From: Clostridiaceae bacterium
Lineage (GTDB): Bacteria > Bacillota > Clostridia > Oscillospirales > Acutalibacteraceae
Length of the DNA stretch: 15,575 nucleotides
Assembly (NCBI GenBank): GCA_904501685.1
Contig: CAJGBX010000023.1
Coordinates: 1-15,575, forward strand
Direction of reading: 5' to 3'
Both the position numbers and the translations under genes were made by a program. Under the pieces are notes generated by a model. It was given only the letters and a program-made list of their open reading frames with translations, ran no database searches and was not told where the DNA came from. Positions 5,488-14,600 of the stretch are shown in pieces (position 1 is the first letter of the stretch; each line of letters begins with the position of its first letter).

Positions 5488-7602
5488 TTGTCCAAGCTAG
5501 TTATTTTAGAGTCTCCGTCAAAGGCAAAAACCGTTCAGAAGTATTTAGGTTCGGAGTTTGAGGTTGTCGGTTGTACCGGCCATGTAAGAGATTTACCAAA
5601 GTCATCAATGGGTATTGATATTGAACACGATTTTAAACCTAAATATCAAAATCTCGCAAATAAAAAGGATATTATAAAAAAGCTAAAGGATTTAGCGTCT
5701 AACAGCGAGTTTGTGTATCTCGCAACTGACCCGGACCGTGAGGGTGAGGCTATTTCCTGGCATTTAGCACATGTTTTGGGTCTTGATTTAGCTGAGGAAA
5801 ACCGTGTCGTTTTTAATGAAATCACAAAATCCGGCGTTACAGCAGGTATGAGTAATCCTCGCCGTGTTGATATTGACCTTGTTGATGCTCAGCAGGCTCG
5901 ACGTGTTTTAGACCGACTTGTAGGTTATAAGATAAGCCCCTTTTTATGGAAAAAGGTTAAGAGAGGCTTATCTGCCGGACGTGTTCAGTCGGTAGCACTT
6001 CGTTTAATAGTTGACCGTGAAAAGGAAATCAGGGCCTTTATTCCTGAGGAATATTGGACTATCGACGCTAAGCTGGTTAAGGACAGAAAGAAGTTTGTTG
6101 CTAAGCTTTACGGCACTGCCGACGGTAAAAAGATTGAAATACCGAATGAAGCTGTGGCAACCGAAATATTAGATAAGGTTATGGCAGGAGAGTTTACCGT
6201 TACCAATGTCAAAAACGGAACCAGAACAAAGCAGCCTGCTCCTCCCTTTAATACATCTACAATGCAGCAGGAGGCTTCACGCCGTTTAGGCTATGACGGT
6301 AAACGTACAATGCGTATCGCTCAGCAGCTTTATGAGGGTGTTGAAATTGAAGCAAAAGGCAGCATTGGTCTTATTACCTATATGAGAACCGACTCACTTC
6401 GTATTTCTGAGGAGGCACGTGCCGCTACTAAGGAATTCATTGAAAACCGTTTCGGCAGCCAGTATAATCCTTCAAAGCCTCGCTATTTTAAGGCTAAAAA
6501 GGGCACTCAAGATGCTCACGAGGCAATCAGACCTACTTCGGTTGATATTACTCCCGAGTCGGTTAAATCCTCCCTTACTGCAGAGCAGTATAAGCTTTAT
6601 AAGCTTGTTTGGGAGCGCTTTGTTGCTTCCTTAATGTCTGCCTGCTTGCAGGAAACTGTTTCGGTTGATATCCAAAATAACGGTTATCTATTTAAGTCAA
6701 GCGGATACAAAGTGAAGTTTGACGGCTATACAGCGCTTTACACCGAGTCACACGATGAAGAGGAGGAAAACAGTGCAATTCCGAAGCTTTCAGTCGGTGA
6801 TGTATTAAAGACTGACGGTGTTAACGGAGTTAAAAGTGAGCAGCACTTTACTCAGCCGCCTGTACGCTATAACTATGCAACCTTAACTAAGGCTCTGGAT
6901 GAAAACGGTATCGGACGTCCTGCTACTTATGCTCCGATAGTATCCAATATTGAACAGCGTGATTATGTAACTAAAATCAGTAAGGCCTATGCACCTACCG
7001 CTTTAGGTGAGGCAGTTACCGATATTATGTGTGAGCATTTTCCGAAGATTGTTGATATTAAGTTTACTGCCGGTATGGAAGAGGAGCTTGACTTAATTGG
7101 TGACGGCTCTTTGGAATGGGTTGAAACAATAAGAAAATTCTATGACGGCTTGGCAAAAACATTAAAGACTGCCGAAAAAGATATGGACGGACAGCGAGTT
7201 AAGGTCCCTGATGAGGAAACCGATGTGATTTGTGAGCTTTGCGGCAGAAAAATGGTCGTTAAAAATGGTCGATTCGGTAAGTTTTTAGCTTGTCCCGGTT
7301 ATCCTGAATGTAAAAATACAAAGCCTTTAACCGGCGATGTCAAGGGCTCTTGTCCTGTCTGTGACAGTAAGCTTGTTCAAAGAAGCACTAAAAAGGGTAA
7401 AAAGTTTTACGGCTGCGGCAGCTTTCCAAGTTGTAAGTTTATGACATGGGATGAGCCGACCGCTGATAGTTGTCCTATGTGCGGAAAGACCCTATTTAAG
7501 GGTAAGGGTAAGCTGCACTGTATGACTGAAAATTGCGGTTTCGAAAAGGCGGTTACCCGCAAGAAATCTACTAAAACTGTGGAAGAAGTAAATGAAGATT
7601 AA
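5488..7602 (+). CDS. topA: DNA topoisomerase I (type IA)
   Basis: The product is 704 residues from the TTG at 5488. The Toprim domain comes first, with the catalytic Glu8 in LVILESPSKAKT and the metal-binding triad Asp81, Asp83 and Glu85 in ATDPDREGEAISWHLA. The core cleavage domain carries the active-site tyrosine, Tyr298, in GLITYMRTDSLRIS. The C-terminal tail from about 580 holds three four-cysteine zinc ribbons (Cys582 and Cys585 begin the first; CPVC and CPMC begin the next two). TopA relaxes negative supercoils by cutting one DNA strand and passing the other through, keeping DNA supercoiling in balance during transcription and replication. The length fits Gram-positive TopA (about 690). 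It sits in the conserved dprA-topA-trmFO order, and its last 11 bases overlap trmFO. An upstream GTG at 5479 would add three residues. Confidence 0.96.
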   Translation: MSKLVILESPSKAKTVQKYLGSEFEVVGCTGHVRDLPKSSMGIDIEHDFKPKYQNLANKKDIIKKLKDLASNSEFVYLATDPDREGEAISWHLAHVLGLDLAEENRVVFNEITKSGVTAGMSNPRRVDIDLVDAQQARRVLDRLVGYKISPFLWKKVKRGLSAGRVQSVALRLIVDREKEIRAFIPEEYWTIDAKLVKDRKKFVAKLYGTADGKKIEIPNEAVATEILDKVMAGEFTVTNVKNGTRTKQPAPPFNTSTMQQEASRRLGYDGKRTMRIAQQLYEGVEIEAKGSIGLITYMRTDSLRISEEARAATKEFIENRFGSQYNPSKPRYFKAKKGTQDAHEAIRPTSVDITPESVKSSLTAEQYKLYKLVWERFVASLMSACLQETVSVDIQNNGYLFKSSGYKVKFDGYTALYTESHDEEEENSAIPKLSVGDVLKTDGVNGVKSEQHFTQPPVRYNYATLTKALDENGIGRPATYAPIVSNIEQRDYVTKISKAYAPTALGEAVTDIMCEHFPKIVDIKFTAGMEEELDLIGDGSLEWVETIRKFYDGLAKTLKTAEKDMDGQRVKVPDEETDVICELCGRKMVVKNGRFGKFLACPGYPECKNTKPLTGDVKGSCPVCDSKLVQRSTKKGKKFYGCGSFPSCKFMTWDEPTADSCPMCGKTLFKGKGKLHCMTENCGFEKAVTRKKSTKTVEEVNED

Positions 7603-8929
7603 GGTATTAGGTGCCGGTTTAGCAGGTACAGAGGCGGCATATTTTCTGGCAAATCTCGGTTTAGAGGTTGAACTTTTTGAAATGAAGCCGCAAAAATTTT
7701 CACCGGCACACAAATCAGAAGGCTTTGCTGAGCTTATTTGCTCAAATTCCCTTAAAGCCAAACGGCTGAATTCGGCTGCAGGTCTTTTAAAATGGGAAAT
7801 GTCCTGTCTTGGCTCACTGTGTGTTGAGGCAGCTTTAAAGTGTCAGGTACCGGCAGGCGGTGCCTTGGCGGTTGACCGTGATTTGTTTTCAGCGTATATA
7901 ACAGAAAAAATCAAAGGTCATCCTAATATTATAGTAAAACATCAAGAGGTTGCGGATATTAACCCTGATGAATATACAATCGTTGCAACCGGACCGTTAA
8001 CCGACGGCAGGCTCTATGAAAGTATTAAAAATTTATGCTCTGAGGATTATCTTAACTTTTTTGATGCGGCGGCTCCTATTGTAACGGCTGACAGTATTGA
8101 TTATTCTAAAGTTTTTTCAGAAAGCCGTTACGGTAAGGGTGGAGATGACTACATAAACTGCCCGTTTAATAAGGCTGAATATGAGCAGTTCTATGAAGCC
8201 TTAATTTCGGCTAAGAGAGCTATTTTACACGATGCCGATAATCCCTTAAAGGTTTACGAGGGATGTATGCCTATTGAGGTTTTGGCTACAAGAGGTAAGG
8301 ATGCAATGCGTTTCGGACCCTTAAAGCCTGTCGGACTTCGTGACCCGAATACAGGTCACAGACCTTGGGCGGTCGTTCAACTGAGAAAAGAAAACTCAAA
8401 AGGTACAATGCTTAATTTGGTCGGCTTTCAAACAAACTTGAAATTCGGTGAACAGAAAAGGGTTTTCGGTATGATACCGGGACTCGAAAGTGCTGAATTC
8501 GTTCGTTACGGCGTAATGCATAGGAACTCTTTTTTAAACTCACCTAAGGTGCTGAATAAGGATTTTTCTATGAAAAAATATCCAAAGGTCAGCTTTGCCG
8601 GACAAATCAGCGGTGTTGAAGGCTATATGGAATCAGCCGCTTCGGGAATTATGGCTGCTTATCATTTAGCAGCTGATTTAGGCTTAAAAACCAAGGTTGA
8701 TTTTCCTGAATATACTATGCTTGGTGCACTGTCGGGATATATTAGTGATGAAACAGTTAAAGATTTTCAGCCTATGGGTGCTAATTTCGGTGTTTTACCG
8801 CCGTTGGATGAGCATATAAGAGACAAACAAAAGCGTTATGCCGAGCTTTTCTACCGTTCGGCAAATTGGTTTAAATGTAACGGTTTTTGCGAATCAGTAC
8901 CGACCGTTGAAATTGAGGAAAAATCCTAA
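7592..8929 (+). CDS. trmFO: Folate/FAD-dependent tRNA m5U54 methyltransferase TrmFO
   Basis: The product is 445 residues, close to the usual 435-450. It opens with the FAD-binding Rossmann motif LGAGLAGTEAAYFLANLG (6-23). The hallmark ELICSNSLKA follows with Cys50, and a second key cysteine is Cys225 in VYEGCMPIEV; these match the two cysteines known to act in catalysis in B. subtilis TrmFO (53 and 226). Other family blocks present are VPAGGALAVDRDLF, GHRPWAVVQLR and GQISGVEGYMESAASG. The enzyme uses methylenetetrahydrofolate and reduced FAD to make 5-methyluridine at position 54 in the T-loop of tRNA. The ATG at 7592 is preceded by GGAAGAAG (7581-7588) inside topA and overlaps it by 11 bases, so translation is probably coupled. 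It is 16 bases upstream of plsX; in B. subtilis the next gene would be codV/xerC. Confidence 0.95.
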   Translation: MKIKVLGAGLAGTEAAYFLANLGLEVELFEMKPQKFSPAHKSEGFAELICSNSLKAKRLNSAAGLLKWEMSCLGSLCVEAALKCQVPAGGALAVDRDLFSAYITEKIKGHPNIIVKHQEVADINPDEYTIVATGPLTDGRLYESIKNLCSEDYLNFFDAAAPIVTADSIDYSKVFSESRYGKGGDDYINCPFNKAEYEQFYEALISAKRAILHDADNPLKVYEGCMPIEVLATRGKDAMRFGPLKPVGLRDPNTGHRPWAVVQLRKENSKGTMLNLVGFQTNLKFGEQKRVFGMIPGLESAEFVRYGVMHRNSFLNSPKVLNKDFSMKKYPKVSFAGQISGVEGYMESAASGIMAAYHLAADLGLKTKVDFPEYTMLGALSGYISDETVKDFQPMGANFGVLPPLDEHIRDKQKRYAELFYRSANWFKCNGFCESVPTVEIEEKS

Positions 8930-8934
8930 TGATG

Positions 8935-8940
8935 AGGAGA
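8935..8940 (+). promoter_or_regulatory. Ribosome binding site that sets the plsX start
   Basis: AGGAGA lies 5 bases before the ATG at 8946. The same reading frame stays open upstream to 8838 inside trmFO, but the PlsX family N-terminus (M-K-I-A-V-D-A-F-G-G-D) begins exactly at 8946. Confidence 0.8.
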
Positions 8941-8945
8941 TAAGT

Positions 8946-9956
8946 ATGAAAATTGCAGTTGACGCATTTGGCGGAGATAATGCACCTTTAGAGGTAATAA
9001 AGGGTGCTGTAGACGCTAAAAAGGAATACGGTGTTGAGATTTTATTAACAGGAAACGAGAATGTAATAAGGTCAGTTGCCGCCGAAAATAATATTGATAT
9101 AATTGGTGTTGAGATTGAGCATACCGAAGAAATCTTTGATATGCATGACCAACCAACCGATATCGTTCGTTCTAAGAAAAATACCTCTTTAGGACTAGCT
9201 CTTCAGCTTGTCGCACAAGGTAAGGCTGATGCATTTGTATCCGCAGGAAGTACCGGTGCTGTTGTTGCTGGTGCAACCTTTATCGTTAAAAGAATAAAGG
9301 GTGTAAAGCGTCCGGCGTTGGGTACTGTTTTGCCGTCGAGAACCAAAAGGTTTATTTTAATGGACTGCGGTGCTAATGCCGAGTGCAGACCTGAAATGCT
9401 GCAGCAGTTTGGTATAATGGCATCACTTTATATGCAAAATGTAGAGGGTGTCGAAAATCCTGAGGTAGGTCTTCTTAATATAGGAACCGAGGATACTAAG
9501 GGTACACCGTTACAGCTTGAGGCTTATAAGCTTTTAAAGGAAAGTCCTGTAAATTTCGTCGGTAATATTGAGTCACGTGAGATGCCGGCAGGCATTTGCG
9601 ACTGTATTATTGCTGACGGTTTTACCGGAAATATAGCCTTAAAGCTTTATGAGGGTGTTGCAATGAACCTTATGAAGCTGATTAAGGGAGTGTTTACAAC
9701 CAATTTTAAGACTAAAATCTCTTATTTACTTGCTAAAAAGCAGATGAAGGGTCTTAAAAAATTTGCTGACTACGGTGATATAGGCGGAGCACCTTTGTTA
9801 GGTGTACAGAAGCCCGTTATCAAGGCTCATGGCGGCTCAAATGCCAAGGCAATTAAAAATGCAATCCGTCAGGCCAAACTATGTGTTGAAAATGATGTTG
9901 TTAATAAAATTTCTGCTGATTTGAGTAGCATTAAGCTGACTAAAACAGAGGAATAA
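8946..9956 (+). CDS. plsX: Phosphate acyltransferase PlsX
   Basis: The product is 336 residues from the ATG at 8946, the normal PlsX size. Family blocks in order are AVDAFGGDNAP at the N-terminus, VSAGSTGAVVAGATF, KRPALGTVLPS, MDCGANAECRPEML, LLNIGTEDTKGTP and CIIADGFTGNIALKLYEG. PlsX makes acyl-phosphate from acyl-ACP and phosphate. PlsY at the membrane then uses the acyl-phosphate to acylate glycerol-3-phosphate, the first step of phospholipid synthesis in most Gram-positive bacteria. It is a peripheral membrane enzyme. In many Firmicutes plsX is followed by fabD, fabG and acpP or by acpP alone; here rnc follows after only 9 bases, so acpP must lie elsewhere in the genome. The stop codon is part of the rnc ribosome binding site. 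Confidence 0.96.
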   Translation: MKIAVDAFGGDNAPLEVIKGAVDAKKEYGVEILLTGNENVIRSVAAENNIDIIGVEIEHTEEIFDMHDQPTDIVRSKKNTSLGLALQLVAQGKADAFVSAGSTGAVVAGATFIVKRIKGVKRPALGTVLPSRTKRFILMDCGANAECRPEMLQQFGIMASLYMQNVEGVENPEVGLLNIGTEDTKGTPLQLEAYKLLKESPVNFVGNIESREMPAGICDCIIADGFTGNIALKLYEGVAMNLMKLIKGVFTTNFKTKISYLLAKKQMKGLKKFADYGDIGGAPLLGVQKPVIKAHGGSNAKAIKNAIRQAKLCVENDVVNKISADLSSIKLTKTEE

Positions 9957-9965
9957 GGTGTTAAA

Positions 9966-10649
9966 ATGAAAGAACTTGAGCAGATTATCGGCTATGAATT
10001 TAAGGATAAATCCTTAATGCTGAGAGCTTTGTCGCATACCTCGTATATCAACGAGGTTAAGAGTATTCCCGAATCTAATGAAAGACTTGAGTTTTTGGGT
10101 GACTCAGTGTTATCGATTATCGTATCGGAATATATTTTTCGCAATTTTAAACAGTACCCTGAGGGTGAACTGACCAAGCTTCGTGCATCTTTGGTATGTG
10201 AAAAATCACTTGCCGCCTTTGCAAGAGAGCTTGAGCTTGGTAAGTTTCTGTTTTTGGGTAAGGGAGAACAGCAAAACGGCGGAAGAGAGCGTCCGTCAAT
10301 TTTAGCTGATGCCTTTGAGGCCTTACTAGCTGCTATGTACCTTGACGGCGGTATTGAGATAGCACGTGCACACGTTATGCGCTTTGTTAAGGATGAAATC
10401 AAGCATCATACTGTTGAAGATGCCTTTCACGACTATAAAACTCAGCTGCAGGAGATTATTCAAAAGAATCCCGGTGAAGAGTTGAGTTATGCTTTAGTCA
10501 GTGAAGAGGGACCCGACCACGATAAAAGCTTTACCGTTGAGGTGAGACTTAATTCCAATGCAATCGGTCAAGGCGTAGGACACAGTAAAAAGCAGGCTGA
10601 ACAGTCAGCTGCTAAAAAGGCACTTGAATTAATGGGAATAGATATATGA
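9966..10649 (+). CDS. rnc: Ribonuclease III
   Basis: The product is 227 residues, typical for bacterial RNase III. The endonuclease domain covers about 1-150, with the signature NERLEFLGDSVL (38-49) supplying Glu39, Glu42 and Asp46. The second metal-binding pair is Asp115 and Glu118 in RPSILADAFEALLAAMYLDG. The double-stranded RNA binding domain follows from about 153 to the end (DYKTQLQEIIQ, then GHSKKQAEQSAAKKALELM). The enzyme cuts double-stranded RNA, processing rRNA precursors and some structured mRNAs. AAGGTG (9955-9960) lies 5 bases before the ATG and overlaps the plsX stop. The TGA stop overlaps the ATG of the next gene by four bases (ATGA). The order rnc-(radical SAM)-smc-ftsY is familiar in Clostridia. 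Confidence 0.96.
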   Translation: MKELEQIIGYEFKDKSLMLRALSHTSYINEVKSIPESNERLEFLGDSVLSIIVSEYIFRNFKQYPEGELTKLRASLVCEKSLAAFARELELGKFLFLGKGEQQNGGRERPSILADAFEALLAAMYLDGGIEIARAHVMRFVKDEIKHHTVEDAFHDYKTQLQEIIQKNPGEELSYALVSEEGPDHDKSFTVEVRLNSNAIGQGVGHSKKQAEQSAAKKALELMGIDI

Positions 10650-11647
10650 GCCACTCAAATATTTCGATTTTTGTGCCTCATTTAGGTTGCCCAAATAGGT
10701 GTAGCTTTTGTGACCAAAATATTATTTCGGGAGCCGAAAAGTCACCAAAAACCGAAGATATCAATAAGGCAGTTTTAACCGCCAAAGCATCACTAAATTA
10801 TAATTCAGCTACTACAGAGTTAGCTTTTTTTGGAGGCAGCTTTACTGCTATCGACCGAGAATATATGGTTGAGCTTTTATCTGACGCTAAACGGTTTGTT
10901 GATGCAGGTGATATTTCAGGAATTCGTATTTCAACCCGTCCTGATTGTATTGATGAAGATGTATTGCAGTTATTAAAACAATATGGCGTTAAGGCGATTG
11001 AGCTTGGTGCACAGAGCATGTCAGACGAGGTTTTAAAAGCTAACAATCGCGGCCATAGGGCAGTAGATGTAATAAATGCTTCAAGTCTTATAAAGTCATA
11101 CGGTTTTCAGCTTGGACTTCAAATGATGACAGGTCTTTATAAAAGTACATATGAGGTTGATAAGTTTACTGCAAAAGAAATTGTATTGCTAAAGCCTGAT
11201 ACTGTGAGAATTTACCCAACAATAACACTTTTCGGAACAAAGCTTGAGGCTTTGGTGAAGTCAGGTGAATATATACCGCCCTCACTGTATGAAACGGTTG
11301 ATTTGTGTGCCGAATTGTTAGATTTGTTCGAATTAAACGAAATCAAGGTTATAAGAACCGGTCTGCATACTATTGATGAAAGCAGATATGTGGCAGGTCC
11401 TTGGCATCCGGCTTTTCGCGAGCTTTGCGATTCAAAAAGGTACCTGAATAAAATAATAGAAATTCTGCCTGAAAAGGGTGAATATATACTGTCGGTTAAC
11501 CCCAAAGAAATTTCAAAGGCTACCGGCAATAAAAAAGCTAATATTATAAAGCTTAAAGACTTAGGTTATAAAGTAAGTGTCAAGGGTGATGGCTCCCTGG
11601 AGCCGTTGCAGGTGACATTTGAAAGGATGAATAACAGTTGTTTTTAA
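10646..11647 (+). CDS. Elp3-like radical SAM protein without acetyltransferase domain
   Basis: The product is 333 residues. The radical SAM cluster motif C-x3-C-x2-C is present at Cys15, Cys19 and Cys22 (GCPNRCSFC), ready to hold a 4Fe-4S cluster and S-adenosylmethionine. Elp3-type blocks follow: FFGGSFTAI, IELGAQSMSDEVL, RGHRA, LGLQMMTGLY, TVRIYPT and VAGPWHPAF. Elp3 carries a C-terminal GNAT acetyltransferase domain and modifies wobble uridine in tRNA. This protein stops after a short C-terminal region of about 55 residues with no GNAT domain, so the Elp3 reaction cannot be assumed and the substrate is unknown. It overlaps rnc by four bases and smc by ten, so it is almost certainly cotranscribed with both. 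A role in RNA modification fits the relatives and the rnc neighbour but is inference. It could also be annotated as a COG1243-type radical SAM protein. Confidence 0.88.
   Translation: MSHSNISIFVPHLGCPNRCSFCDQNIISGAEKSPKTEDINKAVLTAKASLNYNSATTELAFFGGSFTAIDREYMVELLSDAKRFVDAGDISGIRISTRPDCIDEDVLQLLKQYGVKAIELGAQSMSDEVLKANNRGHRAVDVINASSLIKSYGFQLGLQMMTGLYKSTYEVDKFTAKEIVLLKPDTVRIYPTITLFGTKLEALVKSGEYIPPSLYETVDLCAELLDLFELNEIKVIRTGLHTIDESRYVAGPWHPAFRELCDSKRYLNKIIEILPEKGEYILSVNPKEISKATGNKKANIIKLKDLGYKVSVKGDGSLEPLQVTFERMNNSCF
11622..11640 (+). promoter_or_regulatory. Ribosome binding site and TTG start of smc
   Basis: AAAGGA (11622-11627) sits 10 bases before the TTG at 11638-11640, inside the end of the radical SAM gene. 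A nearby ATG at 11627 is out of frame, so TTG is the only start that fits both the ribosome binding site and the conserved SMC N-terminus. Confidence 0.6.
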
Positions 11648-14600
11648 AGTCGATAGAAATTCAAGGTTTTAAATCCTTTGCCGACAAAACAGTTTTGAAG
11701 TTCGGTAAGGGCGTAACCGCCGTTGTTGGACCTAACGGTAGCGGTAAAAGTAATATTTCGGATGCCGTGCGTTGGGTTTTGGGCGAGCAATCGACTAAAA
11801 ATTTACGTGGACAGTCTATGGAGGACGTTATTTTCAGCGGTACTGCTGACCGCCGTCCTCACGGCTTTGCCGAAGTTACCTTGGTTATGGATAATAAGGA
11901 CCGTAGCCTAAACTTTGACAATGACGAGGTTGCAGTAACCCGACGTTACTACCGTTCGCATGAAAGTGAGTACCTTATAAACAAGGCGGTAGTACGCTTA
12001 AAGGACGTTCACGAGCTGTTTATGGATACCGGCTTAGGCCGTGACGGTTACTCTATGATAGGTCAGGGTAAAATTGACACAATTGTCCGTTCAAAGTCGG
12101 ATGAACGCCGTGACATTTTCGAAGAGGCAAGCGGTATTTCACGTTACCGTTACCGTAAGATTGAGGCAGAAAGAAAGCTTGCCTCAGCAGACGATAATAT
12201 GCTTCGCTTAAAAGATATTTTTGCGGAATTAGAGGGCAGAGTTGGACCTTTAGAGGAGCAGAGTAAAAAGGCTGAAAGGTTTATCGAACTAGCCGCAGTC
12301 CGTAAAAAGCTTGAGATTGGATTGTGGTTACATTCACTTAATCAGTCGAATGAGCTCTTGAAGTCTCAGGATGAAAAAATAATGGTAGCCAGGGCTCAAT
12401 ATAACGATGTTGAGGGCAAGCTGCAGGATATGGCGGCTGAGATTGAGTCGGGTTCGGAACGATATTCGTCACTTAATGTTCAAATTGACGAAATGCGACG
12501 CTTTGTTGCTGAAAAGGAAGAGGAAATTACCCGTATTACCGGTGAAATAAATCTTCATAATGCTGAAATTTCACATAATAATGAAACAGTAGAACGCTTA
12601 AAAAATGATATTTCGGAGCTTGAAAATTCAGATACCAAGTCATTATCGGAAATAGAAGAACGTAAGGCAGATATTGAGGTTAAAAGAACTGAAATCGTTA
12701 AATTAAATGAGCAGGTTTCGACTTTAGAAACCGAGTTAAACGGTCTTATCAGTAATTCGGAGGTTATTTCCCGTAATATTGAGGATTTGACCTTAAAGCT
12801 AAATACTTATTCAACTCAAATTTCCGACCACCGTGTAAAAATGGTTACCGCACAGTCTTCGATTACTGAAATTGAAACTAGAAACGCGGCTATAGATGAG
12901 TCCTTGAAAGCAAGACTGCCTGAAAAAGATAGGCTGGAGACTGAGCTTCGGGAATTGGAGGAAATGCTTAAATCTGCAGAGACTACCGCTGATGAGGCGG
13001 CTAATGCCTTAAAGGGTAGGGAGCTGATTTTTGATTCCCAAAAGCAAAAACTTGAGGAATATAAGAAGGCACTTGATGATTCTCACTTGGATATTGAGGA
13101 TAAAAAACGAAGAGTTGCCATTTTGGAAGAGCTTGAACGCAATATGGAGGGTTTGGGTCTTCCGGTCAAGTCGGTAATGCGAGAGGCAGAGCATGGTGTT
13201 TTACGCGGTATTCACGGACCTATAAGCAAGCTGATTGAGGTTAAAAAGGAGTATGCCATTGCAATTGAGACAGCATTGGGTGCTTCCTTACAGCATATTG
13301 TTGTAGACAGTGAAAATGATGCTAAGCGTGCTATTGAATTTTTAAAAAGTCAGAACAAAGGCAGAGCAACATTTTTACCCATTTCGACTATTAAGGCAAG
13401 AAGCTTAGATGAGTCAGGCTTGGATAATTTATTCGGTTATGTCGGTATTGCTTCCGAGCTTTTGGATATTGACAAAAAATATAAAGGTATTATTGATAAT
13501 ATATTAGGCAAAACCGTTGTTGCTGACGATATTGATTCGGCTGTTACCATTGCCAAAAAGCATGGATACCGCTTTAAGGTTGTAACCTTAGACGGTCAGG
13601 TTGTCAATGCCGGCGGCTCGTTGACCGGCGGCTCGTTGACTAAAAATTCGGGTATTTTAAGCCGCGGCGGTGAGATTAAAGAGTTAAACAATAAAATTGT
13701 TAAGCTTTTAGAAAAGCAGGGATTTTTGACCGATAATTATAATTCGGCTGCGGCTGAGGTTTCTTCTTTAGAGGCTGAGATTGTTAATGCACGTGCTGAG
13801 CTTACAACTGCGACAGAGGATAAAATCCGTGTGTCGGGTGAAATTAAGCGTGTAAGTGACCTTTTGACCGAGCATTTAAAGTCGGTTGAGGCTATGAACG
13901 GTGAGAAATTCTTGCTTGAAAACAGAGCTAAGGAGCTTAGTGCTATTGTAATTTCCGCAACGGGCGATATTGCCGAGATTGAAAAATTAAAGGCTGATGC
14001 TCAAGCTGAGATTGACGGACTTTCTGGCGGTAGAGATACTGTTACCGACCGCAGAGAGCAGCTTTCTGCTTCGATAACCGACCTTAAGATTACTGTTATG
14101 CAAACCGAAAAGGATATTGAGGCGGTTGAAGGCTCTATTAAGCTTCTCGAGGAGGCTATGAACTCGAGCGGAAGCCGAGGTGAGCTGTTGCTTAAGGAAA
14201 TAACCGAGATTATGGCAAAATCTGAGACTGAATTAACAGTCATTAACGACCTTAATGAGCAGATTAATGTCCATAAAGCTCAGATTTTTGACGGTAATGC
14301 TAAGGTTAATGAGCTTGTCACCGCAAGGGATAATTATGACCGCGAGTCGAGTGCAATGCGTCAAAGGGAACGTGATATGACCTCTGAGCGTGAGCGCTTA
14401 AGCGGTGAGGTTGCCCGACTTGAGGAACGCCGTGAGAATATGCTCAAGGAATATGACGATATCATCAAGCGTTTGTTTGACGAGTATGAGCTGACCAGAA
14501 CAGAGGCAGAGCAGGTAGCCGAGCCTGTAGAGAATGTCGGTGAAGCTAAACGTGAATTACAGGACGTTAAGGGTAAAATAAAATCGTTAGGTAATGTTAA

